Assembly: GCF_003315485.1 (NCBI RefSeq)
Contig: NZ_QNSE01000016.1
Span: 1 to 64,000, forward strand
DNA: 64,000 bases
Direction of reading: 5' to 3'
Source: Marinomonas rhizomae
Lineage (GTDB): Bacteria; Pseudomonadota; Gammaproteobacteria; Pseudomonadales; Marinomonadaceae
Every line of letters starts with the position of its first letter. Within the stretch, counting starts at the first letter, position 1. This document shows, piece after piece, positions 55,332 through 64,000 of the stretch. The notes under the pieces were generated by a model that had not been told where the DNA came from, ran no database searches, and saw nothing but the letters and a program-made list of their open reading frames with translations. The translations under genes and the position numbers were made by a program.

Positions 55332-56570
55332 TTGTACTTGAATAAAAGTCACAGCTGGGAAATTAGCCTAATCGGATTGAGTCTGACATTATTCACTTTA
55401 ACGCACCTTCTCACTAAGTCACATAAACACAAAACGGATTGGCTGCTATGCTTGTGGCTTTTTATCTTAAACATCCCGCTTATCCACTCCACCCTTGCTC
55501 ACATAAACATCAACATTGAAACGTTGTTTTTCTTTAGCAACCCGACATTACACCTCTTAAATGGCCCAATTTTATACTGCTACACGCGAATGCTGATCAG
55601 CAAAGAAAAACGCGTTTTTAAAGGGGCTGAGTTATTACATTTTCTACCATTTGTGTTGTTCTACGTTTTATTCATAAGTATGCCTCCTTCAAGCTTAATG
55701 TTGCCTCAACCAGAAAGAAACCTGACAGTTGTTGGTGACGCGGTTATTGAAAACGACACCATGTCACTATTAGAAGGTTTACTATTTCATTTTGGCTTTA
55801 TCAATGTACTGATTTTTATTGGCTACTCAATTGCCACCCTCATTACATTGCGTCAGCATCGAATTAATATTGCCGATTTTTTCTCGCAACATGACAGCCA
55901 AGTGAGTTTGCGGTGGATATATGCACTTCCAATCACATTTGTGATACTCGTGTTATTCAACGTCGTTTATGAAGCTCAATTTTCAGCAAGCGAGTACATT
56001 GACCCCATCACTCGACATATGCTTTCTTTCTCTATTTTCATCCTGTTACTTTGCTTTTTCGGCATCAAACAGAAACCTGTATTCCAGTTGGAACACAAGG
56101 CAATGAATGAGAATGAAATCATTGCAGAAACAAGCACTGATTCTGAGCTTTCACCTAATAAGCTTGAAGCAGTACGCCCCTCTACCATCAATAATGATTT
56201 CGTCACAGAAACGATTAACAATATGCAATTATACCTACAGCAAGAGAAGCCATTTCTGGACCCTGACTTCTCGGTGTATGCGTTAGCCGAGGCGCTCAAC
56301 ATACCTAGAAGAACACTCTCGTTAGTCATCAGCACTGGCCTTTCTAAAAATTTTTATCAGTACGTGAACGAGTTTCGAATCAATGAAGTAAAAAGGCTTC
56401 TTGAAAACCAAGATGATAAAATGACCATTATTGATCTTGCTTATCGGGCTGGGTTCAACTCAAAATCGAGCTTTAATAGCCTCTTCAAAAAGCACTGTGG
56501 CGTCACTCCATCACAGTATCGAAAAATGGTTAAGAAACCGGAAAACATATCCTGTTCACGAGAGAGCTAA
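55332..56570 (+). CDS. Membrane-anchored AraC-type regulator (first)
   Basis: The N-terminal half has seven hydrophobic helices (ISLIGLSLTLFTLTHLL through MLSFSIFILLLCFFGI). A charged linker leads to an AraC helix-turn-helix pair at the C-terminus (YALAEALNIPRRTLSLVIS and MTIIDLAYRAGFNSKSSFNSLFKKHCGVTPSQYRK). It would regulate DNA directly from the membrane. No ATG fits; a TTG at 55332 has GGAG eight bases upstream and gives about 412 residues, while a TTG at 55314 is less likely. It is divergent from the DUF1566 gene and may control it. It is paralogous to the protein at 59577. Confidence 0.82.
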   Translation: MYLNKSHSWEISLIGLSLTLFTLTHLLTKSHKHKTDWLLCLWLFILNIPLIHSTLAHININIETLFFFSNPTLHLLNGPILYCYTRMLISKEKRVFKGAELLHFLPFVLFYVLFISMPPSSLMLPQPERNLTVVGDAVIENDTMSLLEGLLFHFGFINVLIFIGYSIATLITLRQHRINIADFFSQHDSQVSLRWIYALPITFVILVLFNVVYEAQFSASEYIDPITRHMLSFSIFILLLCFFGIKQKPVFQLEHKAMNENEIIAETSTDSELSPNKLEAVRPSTINNDFVTETINNMQLYLQQEKPFLDPDFSVYALAEALNIPRRTLSLVISTGLSKNFYQYVNEFRINEVKRLLENQDDKMTIIDLAYRAGFNSKSSFNSLFKKHCGVTPSQYRKMVKKPENISCSRES

Positions 56571-57078
56571 TATTTGACCTATCACCTATCTAGCACTTAC
56601 TGACTCTTACCGAAGGAAATCACACACTAAATACCGCACAACACGCAATTTAAATCTTCCTAACCGAAATAGATAAGCGGATGCAATGAATTCCTTAGAA
56701 CCCTTGCTTGACCCTTTACGTGAACGCTTGAGATGGAAGGTGACGCTATAAACGAAAGTGTAGAGTAATTGTACAGTCTTAAATGCTCATCTAGGAGCAG
56801 ACAAGAAATCTATCAAGAAATGATTAAAAAGAACCATTAACAAACCATGATACTCACACATGGTCAATCTTCTACTGGAAGTGAATTCAATGATACTGAG
56901 CCGTGAGAGGAAACGGTTAAATCCACTAAACAAGACTAAATAAGCTTGCTTAGTGGTAGGAAGAACATACAAACGCCCCAGTTTCTTGACGTAAATACAT
57001 TTTGCGAAAATCAAGTACAAACAACCCAGCTTTTCGCACTATCCTCAACAACCATCTAATAACCGGCTGCGTTTATAC
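56571..57078. other. Intergenic region with hairpins, no gene
   Basis: These 508 bases between convergent genes show no supportable gene. CCACTAA-A-CAAG (56923-56934) pairs with CTTG-C-TTAGTGG (56945-56956), 11 pairs with one mismatch. CCGT/ACGG lies just before at 56901-56915. The structures could be part of an unannotated RNA or a decayed element. Confidence 0.35.
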
Positions 57079-57585
57079 TTACTTCTTAAAAGTAGACAGA
57101 TACTTATCCAAGGTCTCTTGGCTAGCGGCTTTAACAGTCATACCATTTGGACCTGCACCAATGTTAGTAAACTGTTTTGCTGGCTCGCCGTGTTTTTCAA
57201 AAAACGCCAGCTCTTCAGAACCATCTTCAAATACCCAAAGACGACCATCTTCTACTTTGGTTTTGAAGCCTTTAATATCAAATTCAGCACCAGAAGTGGC
57301 TGCTAGGTATTTGTCTAAAGACTCTTGACTCGCCGCCTTAACCGTCATTCCTTCTGGACCTGCGCCGATGTTAGTAAACTGCTTTGCTGGCTCGCCGTGC
57401 GCTTCAAAAAACGCCAATTCTTCAGAGCCATCTTCAAACACCCAAAGGCGACCATCTTCTATTTGTGTTTTAAATCCATCAATATCGTACTTGCCTACGG
57501 TAGACGTTTCTGTCGCTGTAGAAGCACAAGCGACCAAAGACGCGCCTAACAACATTGCAATAAGAAGTTTGCTTTTATTCATCAT
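57079..57585 (-). CDS. Lipoprotein of two near-identical tandem repeats
   Basis: This 168-residue protein has a lipoprotein signal (lipobox LVAC at about residue 20). Two copies of a 69-residue unit follow, beginning YDIDGFKTQIEDGRLWVFEDG and FDIKGFKTKVEDGRLWVFEDG (shown in part), and both containing FTNIGAGP and GMTVKAASQE. The copies differ at few positions, so the duplication is recent or homogenised. I do not recognise the family. It should be anchored in the inner or outer membrane facing the periplasm. Confidence 0.85.
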   Translation of the reverse strand: MMNKSKLLIAMLLGASLVACASTATETSTVGKYDIDGFKTQIEDGRLWVFEDGSEELAFFEAHGEPAKQFTNIGAGPEGMTVKAASQESLDKYLAATSGAEFDIKGFKTKVEDGRLWVFEDGSEELAFFEKHGEPAKQFTNIGAGPNGMTVKAASQETLDKYLSTFKK

Positions 57586-57798
57586 ATAGTACCTTTACAA
57601 GTGGATTGTTTAAAATTGAATAACCCCATAATGAAAGATTCACATGACAAAAAGATGACAAAACTCAGTTTATATGCTTTTTTTCATATATATTTTTTTC
57701 CATATATTCTTCGTATATTTTAAAATCTAGATATGCAAAAATACTCCAGCATAATTAAGCCCCCAACAGCCTGATAGCACTACCGCTAGGAGCATCTT

Positions 57799-58146
57799 TT
57801 GAACCCAGTACAATTTTACAAATGCCTTGCCGACGAAACACGCTTGAGGTGTATTCTACTGATTCACCTAGAAAAGGAATTATGTGTATGTGAGCTTATG
57901 CAGGCCATCAATGAAAGCCAACCCAAGATTTCTCGCCACTTGGCTCAGTTACGACACTGCGAACTACTTACTGACCGACGTCAGGGGCAATGGGTTTTTT
58001 ATAGTATCAATCAGGCTCTCCTCAAGTGGATACCTACTGTTTTGTCTGAGACACTCCAAAACAACCCGAATTTCTTAGCAGAAAACATTACAGCACTTGA
58101 AAAGATGGGAAATCGTCCACTACGAGCTCAATCATGCTGCTCATAA
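57799..58146 (+). CDS. ArsR/SmtB family metalloregulator, orphan
   Basis: This 115-residue winged-helix repressor has the start YKCLADETRLRCILLI, the metal-site motif ELCVCELMQAI (two Cys, as in arsenic sensors), the recognition helix SQPKISRHLAQLRHCELL, and a C-terminal Cys pair. It probably senses As(III) or a similar soft metal. The start is a TTG with GGAG six bases upstream. No arsenic pump or reductase is next to it. Confidence 0.88.
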   Translation: MNPVQFYKCLADETRLRCILLIHLEKELCVCELMQAINESQPKISRHLAQLRHCELLTDRRQGQWVFYSINQALLKWIPTVLSETLQNNPNFLAENITALEKMGNRPLRAQSCCS

Positions 58147-58388
58147 TCATAAGAAACACGCCACGAAAATACGCTTTCCTTAGACTCTCAATCTCTATCA
58201 CAGAACTCTAACCTACCGCATCATGACTACTATCGACACGGCGGGTTTGGAAGTTTTCAATATCAAAACGTATCCCAACAATAGGTTCATACAGATACAC
58301 TAAAAAAACGCCAGTCAAACCATTGTCTTCTATTACGCATATAAATAATTAACAAGAAGCAAAGCCTATACTTGGGGCGGCATAATCC

Positions 58389-59276
58389 TCAGTATTTTTT
58401 CTTCAGGTCACCATACACATTGATTAGAGCACCGCAAATAATCAGCACCCCACCAGCCCAAGTGGTCATCACTGGAACCTCACTGAATACCAACCACCCC
58501 AATAGTACGGTAAACACTAACTGGATATAAGAATACGCAGAGGCAATCCCAGCCGATAGCGTTTGCATTGCCTTGGTTAAACCAAATTGACCCGCTTGTG
58601 TAAATACCCCAACGAAAATGAGCAATATCAAGACATCAAAACTGGGCATAACAAAATCCCCCCCTAATAATAAGACAGATAAGGGGAAAGCAATCATAGG
58701 GAAATACAAGATAATCACTGAGCTGTCTTCTGTTTTGCTCAAACGTCGGACAATAACATAAGCAATGGCACTGCCCATGGCACCTAACAAGGCGAGCGCT
58801 ACACTCAAAGTCGGTAAACCTTGATGATGCACCGAAAGTAAATCTGCGCCAGCGATAAACAGCAGACCAGACAAACTCAGAAAAATACAGGCAATCGTAT
58901 AGTTATTAACTCTCTCACCCAGAAACACCAAGGCCAATAAAGCCGTAAACACAGGATGTATATATTGTAGTAAAGTCGCCTCAGCCAAAGGTAAAGTTGC
59001 CAAGGCGTAGTACACACACATTAAAGCCAGCGTGCCGATGAAACCTCGAGCAAATAGCAGTTTTTTATTATGACCAAAAACCGCAATACCTTTACGCTTT
59101 ACATCCGCATAGCTGATAACAAACGAAACCAAGCACCTTGCCGCGACAATTTCAAAAACAGGAATACCCTGCTCACTCACCAATTTCACTAGGGTCGCCA
59201 TTAAGGCAAAACCTGCAGCGGACATCAAAACATAGCGAATACCAACAGGCACTTTATGGAAGGCAGAAAGGATCAT
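58389..59276 (-). CDS. EamA-family (DMT superfamily) transporter
   Basis: This 295-residue membrane protein has ten helices in two EamA repeats (about residues 14-140 and 155-290), with typical YYALATLPLAEATLLQYIHPVFTALLALVFLGE and YIQLVFTVLLGWLVFSEVP. The family exports metabolites and amino acids or moves nucleotide sugars; the substrate is unknown. It is a single gene, and the 300 bases before the next gene hold nothing I can support. Confidence 0.9.
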   Translation of the reverse strand: MILSAFHKVPVGIRYVLMSAAGFALMATLVKLVSEQGIPVFEIVAARCLVSFVISYADVKRKGIAVFGHNKKLLFARGFIGTLALMCVYYALATLPLAEATLLQYIHPVFTALLALVFLGERVNNYTIACIFLSLSGLLFIAGADLLSVHHQGLPTLSVALALLGAMGSAIAYVIVRRLSKTEDSSVIILYFPMIAFPLSVLLLGGDFVMPSFDVLILLIFVGVFTQAGQFGLTKAMQTLSAGIASAYSYIQLVFTVLLGWLVFSEVPVMTTWAGGVLIICGALINVYGDLKKKY

Positions 59277-59576
59277 TGAATTAGCGCATCACTGTACAAT
59301 ACGTACAGCCCCATGAAATAAGAAAAGAGCATAAGCATATAGCGAACAGGACTTTTTAGCGACCTAAGAATCTTTGGCTTAACCTGTTATATAACGGATG
59401 CTTCACAGAGAAGTGAAAACAATCTCGACCAAAAACATACAAAAACTGTGGATACAGGCACTTACGAAGAATAAATAAGGTTGATATAGTCGCTACCGAA
59501 CTTTATTTTCCTTAAAATTATGGCCTAAACGTCAGTTTTATTTGGCATATACCCACTTCCCAATGAAAGGATCATT

Positions 59577-60758
59577 ATGGACGAGTTGCTCTATATTGGC
59601 ATTGCACACGCCAGCTTCATCGCTCTTTTTTTGTTTTCTAAAGAAAATAGATCACTTAGTGACAATATCTTAATGGGTTGGATTATCTTTCTCGCCTTGC
59701 CATTAGCAGGAAAGGCTATGAGCTGCGATATGCTACATATCTCTATACCTCTCCTGACGACAAATTTCATATACCCATTAACCTTTGGGCCTTTTCTTTG
59801 GCTCTATCTGAATAGTCTAATCGGAGGTTTACAAAGCTTCCAACTCAAACACCTAAGCCACTTTGCCCCTTTCCTTGTTCTTACATTTATACAACTGACC
59901 CTCACCAATGAGATCAGTTTTCCGCATACGAATCAGACATTAGACAATAACATTCAAAATATGCTGGTCGGCACCATCATTCTATGTTCTCTATTTAGTT
60001 ATTCCACGGCCGCACTATGGCGTTTACATAAACACAGCAAAGAAGTGGTTAACCACTTTTCTACCTTATCAGGAAAAATTACGCTAAAGTGGCTAAATTA
60101 CATCACCATCGCCTTTGTGATTAGCTATATTGTCCCTGCCATAGGACCTTTCTTCCCTTTCTCTGCCTTGATCTACTCACATGCTTTTGCCTTTACAATG
60201 TTTATTTTCATTCTGAGCTTTTTTGGCCTAAAGCAAACCCAAATATATCCACCCGACCCAGTCAGTGAAAACACAGAGATTGAAACAGAACAAATCTTAT
60301 CTGTTAGTGAGAAGCCACCAGAAACATTAAGGTCAAATTCCACGGACCTGAAAAAAGATAGCGACACGACGAATCAAAACAAGTATGAACGTTCAGGGCT
60401 AGACGAGGAAAGAGCACGCCGATATGTTCAAAGACTTTTATCCTGTATGGCAAAGGAAAAACCCTACCTAGACGCAACATTAACAGTAGAAAAGCTTGCC
60501 AAGCAAATTGCGATTCCAAGGCACTACACCACCCAAATAATAAGTGAGCAGTTAAACAGAAATTTCTATCTATTTATAAATGAGTACCGCATCGAAAGCG
60601 TGAAACAAATCATGCAACAAGCTGAAAGCGAAAACATGAGTGTGCTAGAAATAGCTTATGTTTGTGGTTTTAATTCTAAGTCCACATTTAATACTGCCTT
60701 CAAAAAAATCACAAAAATGACGCCTTCACAGTATAGAAAATCATTAGTACGAAATTAG
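59577..60758 (+). CDS. Membrane-anchored AraC-type regulator (second)
   Basis: This 393-residue protein has the same plan as the one at 55332: seven N-terminal helices (YIGIAHASFIALFLF through FTMFIFILSFFGL), a linker rich in Ser/Thr/Glu, and a C-terminal AraC domain (KLAKQIAIPRHYTTQIIS, MSVLEIAYVCGFNSKSTFNTAFKKITKMTPSQYRKSL). Its ATG has AAAGG upstream. It precedes an RND efflux operon on the same strand by about 340 bases and could control it. Confidence 0.87.
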   Translation: MDELLYIGIAHASFIALFLFSKENRSLSDNILMGWIIFLALPLAGKAMSCDMLHISIPLLTTNFIYPLTFGPFLWLYLNSLIGGLQSFQLKHLSHFAPFLVLTFIQLTLTNEISFPHTNQTLDNNIQNMLVGTIILCSLFSYSTAALWRLHKHSKEVVNHFSTLSGKITLKWLNYITIAFVISYIVPAIGPFFPFSALIYSHAFAFTMFIFILSFFGLKQTQIYPPDPVSENTEIETEQILSVSEKPPETLRSNSTDLKKDSDTTNQNKYERSGLDEERARRYVQRLLSCMAKEKPYLDATLTVEKLAKQIAIPRHYTTQIISEQLNRNFYLFINEYRIESVKQIMQQAESENMSVLEIAYVCGFNSKSTFNTAFKKITKMTPSQYRKSLVRN

Positions 60759-61101
60759 CGGATGATTTAAGTTACTGTTTTTAATCACCTTACCGCTGAA
60801 TTAGCACATAAAAAAACCTTGCACTATATTTGCACAGTTCACAAAAAACAGTCCTAATCAGGTCGAGATGTTCGGGATTAGCGGTTCAAACGATTCCTTT
60901 CTAAACAGCAAGATAGTATCCCCCCATCTAAAGTGGGGGAACTCAATCAATACTATCCCCACTAAAAGTTTTTGATGCATAGAGCCACCTTTTATTAGGC
61001 AAAAGAGCCACTCTAATGCACTGCTATTTACTTCAACCACAGCCGCTAATTAACAGCACTTCTGTAGCTTGGTTGCCAGTTTTATTACTAAAGGAATCGT
61101 T
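60759..61101 (+). promoter_or_regulatory. Leader/promoter region of the RND operon with nested inverted repeat
   Basis: ATAGTAT (60913-60919) and ATACTAT (60950-60956) enclose CCCCCA (60921-60926) and TGGGGG (60934-60939), a nested hairpin or a complex operator. No gene is present. The region must include the efflux promoter. Confidence 0.4.
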
Positions 61102-62310
61102 ATGACATTGTTTTCCCCTCGTTGGACCTTCGCTGGATTATCCGCGTTATTACTCACCTCCTCTTTAAGCGTTATGGCCGAAGGTCCCCCATCAGGACAA
61201 GAGCAGCCAATTCGTCCTGTTGGTGTCGTAACAATGGCGCTTGAAAGCACACCGGTTATTGTAAATTTACCGGGGCGAGCAGTCGCTTACGAACAAGCCG
61301 ATATTCGCCCTCGAGTTGACGGTATTATCATCGAAAAACTGTATGAGCCAGGTACGATACTAGAAAAAGGCACCCCACTTTTTCAACTTGATGATTCCAG
61401 CTATCAAGCTGCAGTTGCCGCAGATGAAGCTGCTGTAGCAGAGGCAAAAGCCAATTTACCAGTCAAACAAGCGGCTTATGATAGAGCCAAAAAGCTAGAA
61501 GGTTCAGGTTACACATCAGACGATGTCGATACCGCTAAATCGGCACTGGCCTCTGCACAAGCCACTCTACAATCAGCAGAAGCTGCATTGAAATACACAA
61601 AAATACAATTAGGTTGGACAACTGTCACCGCGCCAATCAAAGGCATCGCAGATGTTGCCAGCCTATCATTAGGCGACTTAGTTACTTCAGCACAAACCGA
61701 CTCAATGACAACTATCACAACCTTAGATCCTATTTTTGTTGATGTGCTATCCCCCGTTTCCGATGTGTTAAAATTCCGCCATCAAGTCTATCAAGGTGAC
61801 ATCAAGGTTGACCAAGAACTGTCAGCTAACCTCTTACTAGATGATGGGGTCGTTTATCGAGGAAAAGGCACGTTAATCACATCATCACCGACAGTATCCA
61901 CTTCCACTGGATCCGTTAAAGTCCGCTTCCGCTTTGACAATCCAGATCATGTCATTCTTCCTGGTATGTTTGTTCGCGGTTCTATTGAGCTGGGTACCCA
62001 AGAAGCCTTCTTAGTACCTCAACGTGCCGGTAGCCATGAAGCGAATGGTAATTTGAGCATTTTCGTTGTCGATGATGACAATAAAGTCAAAGCCATTGAG
62101 GTAGAGACAATTGGACACTACAACAACAATTGGATTGTCAAATCAGGCTTATCTGCGGGCGAAAAAGTTATTGTGGATGGACAGAAAAGCCTTTCAGAGG
62201 GCACCTCTGTTAAAGCCATTAACGTCACAATCAATGATGATGGCACCATCACAAAAAGCACTCAAGTCAGTAATAAAACCCCGTCCAATACCTCTGCATT
62301 GGAAGAATAA
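61102..62310 (+). CDS. RND efflux periplasmic adaptor subunit
   Basis: This 402-residue HlyD/MexA-family adaptor has a signal peptide (residues 1-26, ending VMAE) and no lipobox. It has a lipoyl half-motif GTILEKGTPLFQLDDSSYQ, a helical hairpin (AAVAADEAAVAEAKANLP through ATLQSAEAALKY), the second lipoyl half GWTTVTAPIKGIADVASLSLGDLV, and beta-barrel and membrane-proximal domains. I start at the ATG at 61102 with AAAGGA upstream; a TTG at 61069 is rejected. It lies 3 bases before the pump gene. Confidence 0.92.
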   Translation: MTLFSPRWTFAGLSALLLTSSLSVMAEGPPSGQEQPIRPVGVVTMALESTPVIVNLPGRAVAYEQADIRPRVDGIIIEKLYEPGTILEKGTPLFQLDDSSYQAAVAADEAAVAEAKANLPVKQAAYDRAKKLEGSGYTSDDVDTAKSALASAQATLQSAEAALKYTKIQLGWTTVTAPIKGIADVASLSLGDLVTSAQTDSMTTITTLDPIFVDVLSPVSDVLKFRHQVYQGDIKVDQELSANLLLDDGVVYRGKGTLITSSPTVSTSTGSVKVRFRFDNPDHVILPGMFVRGSIELGTQEAFLVPQRAGSHEANGNLSIFVVDDDNKVKAIEVETIGHYNNNWIVKSGLSAGEKVIVDGQKSLSEGTSVKAINVTINDDGTITKSTQVSNKTPSNTSALEE

Positions 62311-62313
62311 CCC

Positions 62314-64000
62314 ATGACTCAATTTTTTATTCATAGACCCGTTTTTGCCTGGGTACTTGCCATCACCTTAATGATTGCAGGTGCTTTTGGCTTAAAAAGC
62401 TTAGCGATTTCTCAATACCCAGATGTTGCGCCAACTTCTGTCTCTATCAGCGCAACCTATTCCGGTGCATCCGGTCAAATCGTCGCAGATTCAGTAACCG
62501 CTGTTATCGAAGATGGCATGACCAACCTTGACGGCTTGCTGTATATGACATCCACGTCCAGCGAAGCAAGCTCCAGCATTTCCCTGACATTTGATAGCAG
62601 TGTTGACCCTGACATCGCTCAAGTACAAGTTCAAAACAAGCTTCAATTGGTTGAAGGAAGCCTACCTTCTAGTGTCACAAGTTCAGGAATTTCCGTAACT
62701 CGCTCCGATAGCTCGATGCTGCTTGTTGGCGGTTTAGTGTCGACCGATGGCAAATACTCTGATGTCGATCTAGGAAACATTTTCTCAGAGAAGATGCAAA
62801 AAACATTACAACGCTTAGAAGGTGTGGGTGACATCACTCTATTTGGCTCCGAATATGCCATGCGCATCTGGCTTGACCCAAATAGTCTTTATAAATATTC
62901 ATTGACGCCCAGTGATGTATCAGATGCCATTTCGGCTCAAAACACCAATGTGACCGTTGGTTCGTTGGGAGCCATACCAAGCGTAAAAGGCCAACAAAAC
63001 AAAATTTTATTAAAGACTCGCTCACAGTTAAGCTCTGTTGATGATTTCCGCAACATTATTTTGACCACGAACGACGACGGCTCTTCTGTCTTTCTTGGTG
63101 ACGTTGCAAGAGTGGAATTAGGCAATGAGAGTTATACAGTTTTTTCTACCTATAATGGCAAAAACGCTGTTGGCTTTGGTGTAAACCTATCAACTGGGGC
63201 CAATGCCGTAGAAACATCTGAACGAGTTCACAGCACAGTAAGCACTTTGGCAAAAAGCCTACCTGAAGGCGTTGACGTTATTTACTCTTATGACACAACC
63301 CCCTTTATCGTTGATTCAATTACACAAATAGTAGAAACCCTAATCGAAGCCATTATTTTGGTTTTTATTGTTATTTTAGTTTTTTTGCAAAACTGGCGTG
63401 CAACATTGATCCCAACGCTGGTGGTTCCTATCGTATTACTCGGTACCTTCGGCATATTGGCGGTCACAGGATACTCTCTCAATACGCTCACCATGTTTGC
63501 TCTGGTGCTGGCCATTGGTCTGCTCGTCGATGACGCAATCGTCGTGGTTGAGAACGTTGAGCGAATTATGGAAGAAGAAAATCTAAGCCCTATGGCCGCG
63601 ACTGAAAAAAGCATGAAAGAAATTTCATCGGCTTTGGTAGGAATCGTGATTGTCCTATCTTCTGTCTTTTTGCCTATGGCCTTTATGAGCGGATCGACAG
63701 GTATTATTTATCGTCAATTCTCTATCACCATCATTTCTGCCATGGTTTTATCTTTATTTGTTGCTCTTATACTAACACCAGCTATGTGTGCCTCTTTGTT
63801 AAAGCCCACACATGGACGCACTAAATTATGGCCAGCCCGTAAATTTAACGCAGGGTTTGATAATTTAAATACTCGCTATACCGGTGCAGTAGATAAATTA
63901 TTAAAACGCCCTTTTCGTATGTTAGTTGTCGTCATCGGCATAGGTGCTGTCATGACTTTAGTCTATGAGCGACTTCCAACTAGCTTTGTACCAACAGAAG
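62314..64000 (+). CDS. RND efflux pump permease, partial (runs off the right edge)
   Basis: The frame is open from the ATG at 62314 to the window end, about 562 of an expected 1000-1050 residues. It begins MTQFFIHRPVFAWVLAITLMIAG. It has porter-domain features such as DPDIAQVQVQNKLQ and GVGDITLFGSEYAMRIWLDP, and helix 4 GLLVDDAIVVVENVERIM with the paired Asp of the proton relay. It is of the AcrB/MexB hydrophobe-amphiphile type. An outer membrane channel gene is not seen in the window. Confidence 0.93.
   Translation, partial: MTQFFIHRPVFAWVLAITLMIAGAFGLKSLAISQYPDVAPTSVSISATYSGASGQIVADSVTAVIEDGMTNLDGLLYMTSTSSEASSSISLTFDSSVDPDIAQVQVQNKLQLVEGSLPSSVTSSGISVTRSDSSMLLVGGLVSTDGKYSDVDLGNIFSEKMQKTLQRLEGVGDITLFGSEYAMRIWLDPNSLYKYSLTPSDVSDAISAQNTNVTVGSLGAIPSVKGQQNKILLKTRSQLSSVDDFRNIILTTNDDGSSVFLGDVARVELGNESYTVFSTYNGKNAVGFGVNLSTGANAVETSERVHSTVSTLAKSLPEGVDVIYSYDTTPFIVDSITQIVETLIEAIILVFIVILVFLQNWRATLIPTLVVPIVLLGTFGILAVTGYSLNTLTMFALVLAIGLLVDDAIVVVENVERIMEEENLSPMAATEKSMKEISSALVGIVIVLSSVFLPMAFMSGSTGIIYRQFSITIISAMVLSLFVALILTPAMCASLLKPTHGRTKLWPARKFNAGFDNLNTRYTGAVDKLLKRPFRMLVVVIGIGAVMTLVYERLPTSFVPTE

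Noticed and set aside
56787..57020. 77-residue minus-strand reading frame in the hairpin-rich gap
   Set aside because: No ribosome-binding site, no recognisable family and it spans the hairpins; probably chance.
61069..61101. TTG start for the RND adaptor
   Set aside because: The ATG at 61102 has AAAGGA upstream and gives a normal signal peptide.
1..64000. CRISPR array, prophage or intact insertion sequence
   Set aside because: No regularly spaced repeats, integrase, transposase or phage structural genes were seen.

Overview
The window looks like chromosomal DNA of a marine gammaproteobacterium, most likely Marinomonas or another Oceanospirillales relative. That placement is an inference from the recR-ybaB-dnaX, rnd, ycgL and ycgN block, YejK, RadD and TapT homologues, a moderately AT-rich composition, and gammaproteobacterial-type LexA and Fur sites. 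I could not run a search. I see no rRNA, CRISPR array, intact insertion sequence or prophage. Two tRNA genes (Val and Asp) lie near 52.6 kb.

Layout. 0.1-9.2 kb (minus strand): housekeeping genes yafJ, a von Willebrand-factor-A membrane protein, ycgN, ycgL, rnd, recR, ybaB, dnaX and trhO. dnaX carries a run of nine A with stops close by in both other frames, a candidate tau/gamma switch. 9.3-18.8 kb: mixed single genes, including a 2-oxoglutarate oxygenase, radD, TetR, DUF1499, tapT, a HAD phosphatase, yejK, a glyoxalase-like protein and an OmpA-like protein, followed by a remnant of a type I restriction subunit. 19.3-24.8 kb: a CocE-type hydrolase and BCCT transporter pair, divergent from a LysR regulator, then a hydroxyacid dehydrogenase.

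24.9-32.1 kb: a complete four-carbon sugar-acid pathway. A DeoR regulator diverges from ltnD-otnK-otnC-otnI-denD-gntP. The permease imports the acid; LtnD or DenD oxidises L-threonate or D-erythronate; OtnI isomerises; OtnK phosphorylates; and OtnC decarboxylates to dihydroxyacetone phosphate. 32.4-41.2 kb: an eight-gene operon plus a convergent regulator, the most unusual part of the window. It encodes an amidase, a deacetylase-fold hydrolase of the HP0310/cyclic-imide-hydrolase type, an MFS transporter, two short-chain dehydrogenases, a 102-residue protein that begins like a class II glutamine amidotransferase but stops short, a CobW-type metallochaperone GTPase, and a PotD/PotF-like solute-binding protein with no export signal. 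The regulator has two GntR DNA-binding domains. I read it as catabolism of a cyclic imide or related amide; the substrate is unknown.

41.3-48.5 kb: a flavoprotein, then a small unknown membrane protein behind two adjacent LexA (SOS) boxes, then a Fur-box-preceded iron locus (imelysin, di-haem oxidase-like protein, second imelysin, DUF1513). 48.6-64 kb: a membrane c-di-GMP phosphodiesterase, a FadL-type porin, the tRNAs, two exported proteins, two paralogous membrane-anchored AraC regulators, a lipoprotein made of two near-identical repeats, an orphan ArsR, a DMT exporter and the start of an RND efflux system that runs off the right edge.
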